Counted from the stretch's first letter, positions 1-7,624 are shown. The stretch: DNA of 11,385 nt from Acidobacteriota bacterium (GCA_023265215.1 JAHFUH010000119.1:1-11385), one strand, 5' to 3'. The notes: generated by a model not told the origin, from the letters alone. Translations and numbers: made by a program.

Positions 1-141
1 AAGCCTCTATTTATCACTATTCGCGAACAGAACACCTCATTTTGCCTATATTTTCAGTGGTTCCGCAGTCCCTTTTGAGCCAAAAAGATCAAAAAACCTA
101 ATTTTTCAACGGTTCCTTTATTCTTCTGAATGCAGCTTGAC
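1..141. other. left-edge stretch, no recognisable feature
   Basis: A/T-rich sequence downstream of the Nfu stop. No frame encodes a recognisable protein; the longest, 47 codons on the plus strand from base 2, has no start in view and protein-poor composition. An 11-bp direct repeat ACCTAATTTTT occurs at 96-106 and 140-150. A possible weak minus-strand terminator (AACC/GGTT stem before TTTTTT near 90-115) is too poor to call. Confidence 0.5.
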
Positions 142-738
142 CTAATTTTTGGGCTGATAATAGGGATTGCGCCCGGCCGCGTGATCCGTCGTGTCCAGGA
201 TTTCACCCACTTCCGGAATCAACTCTCGAATGGCCCTCTCTATTCCCATCTTAAGAGTCATATCCGCAGAGCCACAACCCTGACAGCCGCCGCCCAATCT
301 CAGATAAACCGAGTTTTTTCTCACATCAATCAATTCAACCCAGCCTCCATGCATCCCGAGGGCTGGATTGATCTCTCTCTCCAAAAGGTCTTGCACTTTT
401 TTGCGGATATCAAATTCCGGCAGCATTGCACTTTCATATTCGGCAGCCACCGCCAGGTTGCCTGATCTTACGTGCTCGCGTATCTTCTCCCCGACTTGTT
501 TGCCTATCACGGGCCACGGTTCAAACCCGGATTTGGTAACCGTGATCTGGTTATCCGCGACCAAAATATTTTCGACTTCCGGAATCTCAAAAACCTTCTG
601 TGCGAGCGGCGACAGATTCGCAGATTCCCGGTTTCTGAAATATGCGGAGCTTCCTGGGTAAACCGAGCGGTCGACTGTGAACTTGCAAGTCGCCGGGTTT
701 ATTGTTGGTTGGCCAACTATGGCAATATCTTTCTCCAC
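142..738 (-). CDS. NifU-like Fe-S scaffold/carrier protein (Nfu_N + NifU C-terminal domain)
   Basis: 198 residues, cytoplasmic. The protein should bind a transient Fe-S cluster and pass it to apo-enzymes. The N-terminal half (about residues 9-95) looks like the Nfu_N domain (PF08712 type). The C-terminal half (about 112-180) is the NifU C-terminal domain, with the HGG motif at 130-132 and the cluster-binding C152-Q-G-C155 pair in GGGCQGCGSADMT. This two-domain order is that of Nfu-type carriers, not of NifU with its N-terminal IscU-like domain. The start is GTG at 736-738. It is supported by a well-placed Shine-Dalgarno AAAGGAG (744-750 read on the minus strand) 5 nt upstream; no better in-frame start was noticed. 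The gene is divergent from the hexosaminidase with 129 bp between starts, and no isc/suf genes are adjacent. The family call is secure; its client proteins cannot be told from sequence. Confidence 0.93.
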   Translation of the reverse strand: MEKDIAIVGQPTINPATCKFTVDRSVYPGSSAYFRNRESANLSPLAQKVFEIPEVENILVADNQITVTKSGFEPWPVIGKQVGEKIREHVRSGNLAVAAEYESAMLPEFDIRKKVQDLLEREINPALGMHGGWVELIDVRKNSVYLRLGGGCQGCGSADMTLKMGIERAIRELIPEVGEILDTTDHAAGRNPYYQPKN

Positions 739-767
739 GATTTCTCCTTTACTGTTTCCCTAGGCTC

Positions 768-797
768 AAAGTACCCGAGGAGCCCGTCCTATGTCAA
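768..797 (-). promoter_or_regulatory. candidate sigma-70 promoter for the Nfu gene
   Basis: On the minus strand a perfect -35 hexamer TTGACA lies at 797-792. After an 18-bp spacer comes the weak -10 TACTTT at 773-768. Transcription would begin near 761, giving a leader of about 22 nt that contains the AAAGGAG ribosome site. The -35 is convincing; the -10 matches only 3 of 6 consensus bases, so this is a candidate only. Confidence 0.4.
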
Positions 798-867
798 CCA
801 TCGGACTAAATGTGGCGACAATCTATAAATTTGCTATTATGGGCTTCACTCAGAAGGGAAACCAGCC

Positions 868-2982
868 ATGAGAATAAAGGGATTCCTGCTTGCCATTGCA
901 TCATTTTCCATATTGATCCTGTTCTTATTTGCCCAAGCTGCGCCGGCAGCCCTAAAATCCTTTCATGTGATGCCTATGCCCAGCAGCATTACACCTGGCA
1001 ACGGCCAACTCCCGATCGACGAGAGCTTCAAAGCATGTCTGACAGGCTATGCCGATACACAGCTTCCTTCCAGTGTGGCCAGATTCCTTCAAAGGCTGCA
1101 GAATAAAACCGGCATCCCCCTTGATTTAACGCCATCACTCGATACTAAACAGGCAATTCTGGAAATTCAGTGCAAGGGTCCGGGAGAGCAAGTGCAGTCT
1201 GTCGCCGCCGATGAATCTTATACCCTTGAAGTGAACAGCCATGATGCCAAGTTGATCGCGGCCTCACCAATCGGCGTTTTCCGAGGATTGGAAACATTTT
1301 TGCAGCTGGTTGATTTGGATAATCATTCATTCTACGTTCCGGCTCTGCGAATTGAGGACCACCCCAGGTTTCGATGGAGAGGTCTCCTGGTCGACGTATC
1401 TCGTCATTGGGAACCCATTGAGGTAATCAAGCGGACCTTGGATGCAATGGCCGCAGTAAAAATGAATTTATTTCACTGGCATTTGTCGGACGATCAGGGC
1501 TTTCGCGTAGAGTCCAGGATTTTCCCAAAGCTTCACCAGAAAGGCTCGGACGGAAAATATTACCGGCAAAGTGAAATAAGAGAAGTTGTCGCCTATGCGC
1601 GAGCCCGCGGCATTCGAGTTGTTCCGGAATTTGACATGCCGGGGCACACAACTGCATGGCTTGTGGCGTATCCTGAGCTTGCCGGCGCGCCTGGCCCTTA
1701 TCAAATCGAGCGCTCATGGGGCGTTTTCGATCCTTGCATGGACCCCACAAAAAAAAGCCTCTACTCTTTCCTGGATTTATTCATAGGTGAAATGGTTGCT
1801 CTGTTCCCGGACGAATATTTCCATATCGGGGGCGACGAGGTAAACGGGAAGCAATGGGATTCCAGCGCCAGGATTCGAGAGTTTAAGAAACGCGAAGGCA
1901 TGAAGAACAATCGCGACCTGCAGGCTTACTTCAATCGCCAATTGCTCAAAATTCTTAAAAAGCACGGCAAGAAGATGATAGGCTGGGACGAAATCCTTCA
2001 CCCGGAACTCCCGAAAGATATCGCGATCCAATCATGGCGCGGGCAGAAATCTTTGGCCGAGGGCGCACGGCTTGGATATAACGGAATACTGTCCTATAGC
2101 TACTACTTGGACCATATGAAGCCTGCGTCATTTCATTATGGGATCGATCCACTGGGAGCGGAAGCGGCGGATCTTACCGAGAAGGAAAAAATGCACATTC
2201 TCGGTGGCGAAGTTTGCATGTGGGCTGAATTCGTAAATCCAGAAAATATCGAATCACGGATATGGCCGAGAACTGCCGCAATTGCCGAAAGGCTCTGGTC
2301 GCCGGCATCGAGTGAACAAGTCGACGATCTGTACTATCGACTCGAATACATAAGCCGGGAGTTGGATTCCTATGGTTCCATGCACAGGAGGAATCCGTTT
2401 CAAATGTTGGAGCGCATGGCAGGATGCCAGGATATATCCCCTCTGAAACAACTAAGCGACCTGCTGAAAGCAACTGGACTGGGAGTCCGCCAGCGAGCAC
2501 GCAAATATTACAGTTATACTCCAATGAATCGCCTGGCCGATTCGGTTATGCCTGAAAGCGAGATAGCGCGCCAGTTTGATATCTTGGTGGATAACGCGTT
2601 GTACGGAACAAACGGCATATCAGAATCATCCTTAAGCGAAATACAGAAACGGCTGTCCCTCTGGAATGAAAATGATTCAAAGCTCAAGCCGATCATTGAG
2701 AAATCTTACCTGCTGGGGGAAGCAGGATCTCTTTCAGCATTGCTTGCGGATCTCTGCAAAACAGGATTGGAGTCGTTGGAATATATTAAATTGCGGCAGA
2801 AAGCGCCCGAATCCTGGCAAAAAGAAGCTTTAGCATTGCTCGATCGCACAGACAAACCTCAGGCGGAAGTCCTCATCGCCGTCGCCCCTTCGATTAGAAA
2901 GCTGATCGAAGTAGCCGCCGCGGGGATGGTTATGCATGTTGATCGCATAATGTTGGAACCAACAAGCGGGTCGAAGCGATAG
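868..2982 (+). CDS. secreted beta-N-acetylhexosaminidase, glycoside hydrolase family 20
   Basis: 704 residues. It should remove terminal beta-linked N-acetylglucosamine or N-acetylgalactosamine from glycans, chitin oligomers or peptidoglycan fragments outside the cytoplasm. Residues 1-28 look like a Sec signal peptide: MRIKG, a hydrophobic core from 6 to 22, then AQAAPAA with cleavage near 25-28. A GH20b-like N-terminal domain spans about 35-165 and the catalytic barrel about 166-480. The barrel shows HWHLSDDQ (203-210), PEFDMPGH (253-260) and the catalytic pair D323-E324 in HIGGDEVN. In this family the Glu is the acid/base and the Asp orients the substrate acetamido group. W373, W390, Y412, W452 and E454 match the usual pocket residues. 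The last 200 residues are a helical extension I do not recognise. ATG at 868 has GAAGGG (853-858) 9 nt upstream. The gene ends 11 bp from the convergent Smr gene. Confidence 0.95.
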   Translation: MRIKGFLLAIASFSILILFLFAQAAPAALKSFHVMPMPSSITPGNGQLPIDESFKACLTGYADTQLPSSVARFLQRLQNKTGIPLDLTPSLDTKQAILEIQCKGPGEQVQSVAADESYTLEVNSHDAKLIAASPIGVFRGLETFLQLVDLDNHSFYVPALRIEDHPRFRWRGLLVDVSRHWEPIEVIKRTLDAMAAVKMNLFHWHLSDDQGFRVESRIFPKLHQKGSDGKYYRQSEIREVVAYARARGIRVVPEFDMPGHTTAWLVAYPELAGAPGPYQIERSWGVFDPCMDPTKKSLYSFLDLFIGEMVALFPDEYFHIGGDEVNGKQWDSSARIREFKKREGMKNNRDLQAYFNRQLLKILKKHGKKMIGWDEILHPELPKDIAIQSWRGQKSLAEGARLGYNGILSYSYYLDHMKPASFHYGIDPLGAEAADLTEKEKMHILGGEVCMWAEFVNPENIESRIWPRTAAIAERLWSPASSEQVDDLYYRLEYISRELDSYGSMHRRNPFQMLERMAGCQDISPLKQLSDLLKATGLGVRQRARKYYSYTPMNRLADSVMPESEIARQFDILVDNALYGTNGISESSLSEIQKRLSLWNENDSKLKPIIEKSYLLGEAGSLSALLADLCKTGLESLEYIKLRQKAPESWQKEALALLDRTDKPQAEVLIAVAPSIRKLIEVAAAGMVMHVDRIMLEPTSGSKR

Positions 2983-2993
2983 GCAACGCTTCT

Positions 2994-3251
2994 CTATTTC
3001 ATTAAAACTGCGGTCGTGGATCCGTGATCCGCAGCATCACGGAAGGCAATTACCTGAGGGTGCTTATTCAAAAAGGAATGCACCATTTCCCTCTGCACCC
3101 CAATTCCCCTGCCGTGAATAATTCGGATTTCCCGATAGCCCTTCAACCGGGCTTGATAGATATACTCTTCTAACAGATCGGGAATTTCCCGCGGCTGGAA
3201 GGTATGCAAATCGATAGAATCCTCTATAGGCAGCTCAACTGGTTCGGTCAT
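2994..3251 (-). CDS. small stand-alone Smr-domain protein
   Basis: 85 residues, essentially one Smr domain, the domain found at the C-terminus of MutS2 and in small bacterial Smr proteins. The diagnostic pieces are D14-L15-H16 (the DLH motif, normally DLHG but DLHT here), IIHGRGIG at 44-51 (the HGxG loop), an R54-containing helix, the strand HPQVIAF and the closing GSTTAVL near 77-83. Smr domains are reported to act as nucleases or RNA/DNA-binding modules; the target of this protein is unknown. The start at 3249-3251 is the only in-frame ATG before an upstream stop (codon at 3267-3269), yet it lacks a normally spaced Shine-Dalgarno: a good AAGGAG core lies 21 nt upstream. The gene converges on the GH20 gene and is divergent from aspartase, so it is probably monocistronic. 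Confidence 0.85.
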   Translation of the reverse strand: MTEPVELPIEDSIDLHTFQPREIPDLLEEYIYQARLKGYREIRIIHGRGIGVQREMVHSFLNKHPQVIAFRDAADHGSTTAVLMK

Positions 3252-3295
3252 AGAATGTGTCTTGAATTAATTCTCCTTCGTGTCAATTTTAATCA

Positions 3296-3301
3296 GTGAG
3301 G
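3296..3301 (+). promoter_or_regulatory. ribosome binding site that fixes the aspartase start
   Basis: GTGAGG lies 6 nt before the ATG at 3308. The same bases could be misread as a GTG start at 3296 that would add four residues (MRNT). That GTG has no Shine-Dalgarno of its own, because the upstream bases are A/T-rich, so ATG 3308 is preferred. Confidence 0.65.
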
Positions 3302-3307
3302 AACACG

Positions 3308-4699
3308 ATGCAAACACGAATCGAAAAGGACTCCTTGGGCGAGCGCGCAATCCCGGCAGATGCCTATTACGGCATTCAGACGGACCGGGCTATTGGAAAC
3401 TTCCCCATCAGCGGATTAAAACCCAAATCCTCCTACATCGATGCGACGGTGCATATTAAAAGATCCGCAGCAAAGGTCAACAAGGACCTGGGGTTGATCG
3501 AGCCGGAAAAAGCAGACGCTATTGTAAAAGCCTGTGATGAAATACTGAATGGCAGGCTTAGGGAATGGTTTGTGGTCGATGTTTACCAGGCAGGCGCCGG
3601 GACCTCGCACAACATGAATGCCAATGAAGTGATTGCCAATCGCGCCACAGAGCTTCTGGGAGGAAACAAAGGAGATTACTCCATTATTCACCCCAATGAT
3701 CACGTAAACATGGCGCAGTCAACCAACGACGTATGTCCAACCGCCATACGTATGAGCGCAGCAAAACTCGGAGATGAACTGCAGGCGTCCTTGCAGCGCA
3801 TGGAACAGGCTTTTTCAGCAAAGTCGGAAGAATTTGACGGGATCATAAAATCAGGCCGTACGCATCTTCAGGATGCAGTGCCAGTCAGACTCGGCCAGGA
3901 ATTTGGCGCTTATGCCGTCTGCATCCGAAAAAATTGTGAAGCGATTCGAACAGCCACGGATGCAAACAAAGAGCTCGGGATTGGAGGGACAGCAGCAGGT
4001 ACCGGTCTTAATGCCCACCCCCAATATCGATCGAAAATGGTGAGAGAGCTGAGCCTGGCGACCGGAATTGAGTTCCGCATGACCGATGATTATTTTGAGG
4101 CAATGCAGTCTCTCAGGCCCTTTGTTCTGCTTTCCGGTGCAGTTCGATGCCTGGCTCAAGACCTCATTCGCATTGCCAATGATCTGCGGCTTCTGAGTTC
4201 AGGCCCCAAGACAGGACTGGCCGAAATCACCCTGCCTGCCCTTCAACCGGGATCTTCCATAATGCCCGGTAAGGTTAATCCCGTCATGGCGGAAATGCTC
4301 AACATGGTCTGTTTCCAGGCTATCGGCTGCGATTTGACAGTTCTGCTGGCGGCGCAAGCCGGCCAGTTGGAGCTGAATGTGATGATGCCTGTTGTCGCCT
4401 ACAACCTTTTGCACGAACTCGAAATTATGAAAAATGCTGTTGGTGTCTTTGTTGACCGCTGCATTCAGGGAATCACGGTAGACGAAGAGAGGTGCAAAAG
4501 CTTTGCGGAATCGAGCATGAGCATCGTGACAGTTTTGAATCCAAGAATCGGATACGCTGCAGCGGCAAACGTGGCTAAGGAATATCTGATCTCCGGAAAG
4601 CCCATCAGAGAGATTGTGCTGGAAAAAGGCCTATTGAAAAAAGAAGAACTCGATAAGCTTTTTGATTTGCGGGACATGACTGAGCCCGGCATTCATTAA
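3308..4699 (+). CDS. aspA: aspartate ammonia-lyase (aspartase)
   Basis: 463 residues from the preferred ATG; a GTG four codons upstream is possible. It deaminates L-aspartate to fumarate and ammonia in the cytoplasm as a homotetramer of the fumarase/aspartase superfamily. Numbered from ATG 3308, the three active-site regions are GTSHNMN (98-104), QSTND (137-141) with GRTHLQDAVP (183-192), and the signature loop GSSIMPGKVNP (315-325). In that loop S316 corresponds to the catalytic serine base, and K322 and N324 to the substrate carboxylate ligands. Aspartase is chosen over class II fumarase for three reasons: VDVYQAGAGTS, QSTND (fumarases usually QSSND), and IVTVLNPRIGY with a C-terminus resembling E. 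coli AspA (REIVLEKGLL). In an anaerobe it could feed fumarate to respiration or the TCA branch, or serve ammonia release. It stands alone, with a strong terminator 180 bp downstream. Confidence 0.87.
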   Translation: MQTRIEKDSLGERAIPADAYYGIQTDRAIGNFPISGLKPKSSYIDATVHIKRSAAKVNKDLGLIEPEKADAIVKACDEILNGRLREWFVVDVYQAGAGTSHNMNANEVIANRATELLGGNKGDYSIIHPNDHVNMAQSTNDVCPTAIRMSAAKLGDELQASLQRMEQAFSAKSEEFDGIIKSGRTHLQDAVPVRLGQEFGAYAVCIRKNCEAIRTATDANKELGIGGTAAGTGLNAHPQYRSKMVRELSLATGIEFRMTDDYFEAMQSLRPFVLLSGAVRCLAQDLIRIANDLRLLSSGPKTGLAEITLPALQPGSSIMPGKVNPVMAEMLNMVCFQAIGCDLTVLLAAQAGQLELNVMMPVVAYNLLHELEIMKNAVGVFVDRCIQGITVDEERCKSFAESSMSIVTVLNPRIGYAAAANVAKEYLISGKPIREIVLEKGLLKKEELDKLFDLRDMTEPGIH

Positions 4700-4877
4700 A
4701 GCTTGGGGGGTGCAGTTTTGAGTGCTTTTGCACTAACTGTCATAAGTAATTGCGAATATGCTCATCAAAAACCAAGACGCCATAGATTACACGGATCTCA
4801 CTGATTTATAAATATCGACCTATTCGTAATTGTTGGAGCACTGGGATGATAAATTAGGAAGGGCTTATTTTGTGGGA

Positions 4878-4917
4878 AACCGGCGCCGGCGGCTTGCCGC
4901 CGGCGCCGGTTTTTTTT
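4878..4917 (+). terminator. very strong rho-independent terminator between aspA and fhs
   Basis: The bases 4878-4893 and 4896-4911 are exact reverse complements: 16 bp, almost all G/C, starting AACCGGCGCC, around a TT centre. In RNA the loop would open to about 4-6 nt. Eight T residues (4910-4917) follow on the plus strand, so it is oriented to stop plus-strand transcription coming from aspA 180 bp upstream. It also begins 8 bp beyond the fhs stop. Read on the minus strand it has a good hairpin but only a short TTT after it, so it may act weakly in that direction too. Confidence 0.92.
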
Positions 4918-4925
4918 CGGAAAGA

Positions 4926-6692
4926 CTAGAACACGCCAGTTACCTTTCCGGTCTCTACGTCTACGTCAACTCTTCTGTAGGCAGGATCCGATGCGGTGCC
5001 CGGCATAAGAGTGATATCGCCTGAAACCGGAACGACGAAGCCGGCGCCTTTGTATGTCAGGATGTCGCGGATCGGCAGCGTCCAGCCTTTGGGAGCTCCC
5101 TTGATGTTGGGATCATGGGAAAAGCTGAGATGTGTCTTAACCATGCAAGTGCCAAGTTTGGCAAGCTCAGGATCTTTTTCCATCTTGTTGAGCTTTGTCT
5201 TGGCTGCCGGCGTGTAGCTTACGCCATCTGCGCCATAGATTTCCTTGGCGATAGTCTCAATTCTCTTTCCGAGCGGCATATCGAGCTCATAGAGGAACTT
5301 GAAGTTGTTCGGCTCATTGCAGGCGTCGATAACGGCATCGGTCAGTTCGAGCGCGCCGTCGCCACCCTTCAGCCAGTGTTCGGATACTGCAACCCTGGCG
5401 CCGATGGCTTCGACGTTCTTTTTGATTATTTCAATTTCAGCTTTGGTGTCTGTATAGAACGAGTTGATGCAGACTACCGGGTTGATTCCGGCTTTCTTGA
5501 CATTCTCGATGTGCCGGAGAAGATTGGAGCAGCCCTTGTCGACCAGTTCAACATTTTCCTGTTTGTATACAGGATCCAGCGGTTTGCCCGGAGGAACTGG
5601 AGGTCCACCGCCATGGCTCTTGAGAGCTCGAACGGTGGCAACCACAACGGCGCAATGCGGTTTCAGTCCGCTGTAGCGGCATTTGAGGTTCCAGAATTTC
5701 TCGAAACCGATATCAGCGCCGAATCCGCTTTCCGTGATATGGTAATCGGCAAGCTTGAGAGCCAGCTTATCCGCCACGATGGAAGACTGGCCGATGGCGA
5801 TGTTTGCAAACGGTCCGGCGTGAACAAAAATCGGCTGTCCTTCAACAGTCTGAAGCAGGTTTGGATTGATCGTATTGACCATCCATGCACACATGGCGCC
5901 GTCCACTTCAAGGTCGGCAGTGGTGACGGGACCTCCATTCTTATTATACGCGACAACCATTTTACCAATTCTTTCGCGCATGTCTTTGAGGCTGCTGGCA
6001 ACCGCGAGAATAGCCATCAATTCGGAGCTTACTGCAATGGCGAATCCGGACTGCATCAGGAATCCATCCATCTTGCCGCCCTGGCCAATGGTGATATTGC
6101 GCAGCGCCTGGGCGCAAAAATCAATGACCCATTTCATTTCGACGTTTCTGGCATCGATGTCCAACCGCTTCAGTTTCTTGGATGCGAGCATGGCGTCATC
6201 ATAGTTATATTCATGCTGCATTCTGGAGGTGAGCGCTATCATCCCCAGGTTATGTGCATTGATGATGTCGTTGATGTCGCCGGTCAACCCGAGGGAGAAC
6301 GGAGTGAGCGGAATGCACTGAGCCAGTCCGCCGCCCGCTGCACTTCCCTTGATATTCATAGTCGGTCCGCCCGAAGGCTGCCGGATTGCGCCGGTAACTC
6401 TCTTCCCTCGTTTTCCCATGCCTTGAACCAAGCCCATGGTGGAAGTGCTTTTGCCTTCCCCGAGGGGAGTCGGGGTGATAGCCGTAACGTCTATGTACTT
6501 ACCGTCCGGCTTATTCCCTAATCTCTCCATTATGGTTCGATAATCAACCTTGCCGTAATAATGTCCGTAAGGAATCAATTCCTCGTTTTTGATTCCAAGT
6601 CCTTCCGCAAGCTGCTGGACCGTCTTCATGTCTTTTTCGCATTCAAATGCTATCTGCCAGTCAGCAAGTTTAGTTGGATCAAGCTTTGCCAT
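4926..6692 (-). CDS. fhs: formate-tetrahydrofolate ligase (10-formyl-THF synthetase)
   Basis: 588 residues, cytoplasmic. It joins formate to tetrahydrofolate using ATP, giving 10-formyl-THF; this is the entry (or, in reverse, the ATP-yielding exit) of the folate branch of the Wood-Ljungdahl pathway. The family P-loop TPTPLGEGKST spans 73-83, with K81 and S82. Next come IKGSAAGGGLAQ (115-126), FVHAGPFANIAIG (289-301), TESGFGADIGFEKF (320-333) and the second signature VATVRALKSHGG (351-362). The C-terminus MPGTASDPAYRRVDVD is unusual, since the family normally has MPGLPxxPA. It is longer than the roughly 556-560 residues of acetogen enzymes, and several motifs resemble the synthetase domain of eukaryotic C1-THF synthase. 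ATG 6690-6692 has an excellent Shine-Dalgarno (GGAGG, 6700-6704) 7 nt upstream. Its pathway partner folD lies 3.3 kb upstream on the same strand. No convincing promoter was found. Confidence 0.93.
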   Translation of the reverse strand: MAKLDPTKLADWQIAFECEKDMKTVQQLAEGLGIKNEELIPYGHYYGKVDYRTIMERLGNKPDGKYIDVTAITPTPLGEGKSTSTMGLVQGMGKRGKRVTGAIRQPSGGPTMNIKGSAAGGGLAQCIPLTPFSLGLTGDINDIINAHNLGMIALTSRMQHEYNYDDAMLASKKLKRLDIDARNVEMKWVIDFCAQALRNITIGQGGKMDGFLMQSGFAIAVSSELMAILAVASSLKDMRERIGKMVVAYNKNGGPVTTADLEVDGAMCAWMVNTINPNLLQTVEGQPIFVHAGPFANIAIGQSSIVADKLALKLADYHITESGFGADIGFEKFWNLKCRYSGLKPHCAVVVATVRALKSHGGGPPVPPGKPLDPVYKQENVELVDKGCSNLLRHIENVKKAGINPVVCINSFYTDTKAEIEIIKKNVEAIGARVAVSEHWLKGGDGALELTDAVIDACNEPNNFKFLYELDMPLGKRIETIAKEIYGADGVSYTPAAKTKLNKMEKDPELAKLGTCMVKTHLSFSHDPNIKGAPKGWTLPIRDILTYKGAGFVVPVSGDITLMPGTASDPAYRRVDVDVETGKVTGVF

Positions 6693-7624
6693 GTGCCATC
6701 CTCCATTAGTTCTATTGAGCGTTCTTTTTATGGTTTCTAGAGTGATAACGATTCTAAACCAGTGAAAACTGCCATAGCTATTCTTAGCTTGAAAAACCCC
6801 ATAACAGGCTATCTTTCAAATTTAAAAACACATAGAGAACAAATATTCCCTGGGAATGGAATGGGCGATTCTTCAAGCCCGAATTAAAAAATCTGGATGA
6901 TTCACGGTTATGAGCAGATTAGGTATCAGGCGATAAATAGGCATCCAACACAGAATTCCAGCGTTATCATTCGATGCCTTTATGTTCAACATACACTGCT
7001 CCGCGAGAGGGCGGTGGATAACTTCCGACCTGTTTGCCTCTGCTTAGACTGGATTTCAGAAGGATCCTGAAACTGCAGTCTTTTGCAATCCGGCATAAGC
7101 AAGGTCAAAAAACCGTGTAAACGCACAATCGACCTCACTTTCACGGTCTATCGGGGATGCCTTCCCTCAAGACGTACCCGCAGCATCGCAGGGATTTGCC
7201 TCGATACTGCCGGAACACTGGGGCTGCCAGCCGGGCCATTATAATGGAAAACAAGATAAAATCCATTTTTTGCTGGAAATAAAATGAGCGCTCCATGCGC
7301 AAAACGGGTGGTATTAGGAAGCCTTCCCAAAGAAGGCAAGCGGATAAAACCTTGAAAGGTAGCCGCAGAACAACCCAGGGTGGAGCGCAGCGGAGCCTTG
7401 GGATATGCCCCGCTGGCAGCCGGTCTGCAGGACCCTTTCAGCGGAGACCCGGCCTTCCAGACAACAGAATCAGCAATCTCGACAAGCTGTATTGTGGCGT
7501 TTCTGCAGCTTTGGATAATCTGCTTGAGGCCGTGGGCCTTAACGCCGCATGAGAAGAAATCAATGAAATTCTGGCTTCTTGCTTCTAACGCGAACGAAAT
7601 TCTCGTAACGTCGCGAATAGCGGT
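6693..7624. other. gene-poor interval of about 930 bp upstream of fhs
   Basis: No open frame here has both a ribosome site and a recognisable protein. The half next to fhs (6693-6960) is A/T-rich and would hold the fhs promoter and leader; a 13-bp inverted repeat ATTCCC-T-GGGAAT sits at 6845-6857. A 12-bp palindrome CCATTATAATGG at 7236-7247 contains a perfect TATAAT in either direction but no clear -35. The part near the MFS gene is GC-rich and hairpin-rich (see 7321-7453). A coding-looking but interrupted stretch covers about 7460-7588 on the plus strand. No tRNA-like arm or CRISPR unit was seen. Confidence 0.6.
7321..7453. other. cluster of three GC-rich hairpins, possible structured RNA or repeat relic
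   Basis: Three consecutive stem-loops are visible. The first is GCCTTC/GAAGGC (7321-7326 with 7332-7337, 5-nt loop). The second is CCCAGGG/CCTTGGG (7374-7380 with 7396-7402, one G-T pair) around a GGAGCGCAGCGG loop. The third is GCCGGTCT/AGACCCGGC (7419-7426 with 7445-7453, one bulged C). None is followed by a T tract, so they are not simple terminators. The second recalls a CCCAGGGTGGAGCGCAGCGG-type intergenic repeat I have seen in environmental bacterial genomes; that is memory, not a search. Strand and function are unknown. Confidence 0.35.

Noticed and set aside
96..150. 11-bp direct repeat ACCTAATTTTT at 96-106 and 140-150
   Set aside because: Only two copies, A/T-rich and low complexity, the second overlapping the Nfu stop codon; chance is a sufficient explanation.
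3308..4699. Class II fumarase (FumC) as an alternative to aspartase
   Set aside because: The GSSxMPxKxNP signature is shared, but VDVYQAGAGTS, QSTND and IVTVLNPRIGY together with the AspA-like termini fit aspartase better.
5115..6521. A 468-codon open frame on the plus strand, antisense to fhs
   Set aside because: It lies wholly opposite a well-supported enzyme gene with a strong ribosome site. Its own translation is compositionally odd and resembles no family; such shadows are expected opposite biased codon use.
6740..6800. sigma-54 or sigma-70 promoter for fhs (TGGCAG and TAGAAT on the minus strand)
   Set aside because: TGGCAG lacks a GC at the required -12 spacing, and TAGAAT has no matching -35 at 16-18 bp.
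7550..7552. The in-frame TGA as a selenocysteine codon
   Set aside because: No SECIS-like hairpin directly after it is apparent, the frame ends 11 codons later, and no known selenoprotein context is recognised; an eroded gene is simpler.
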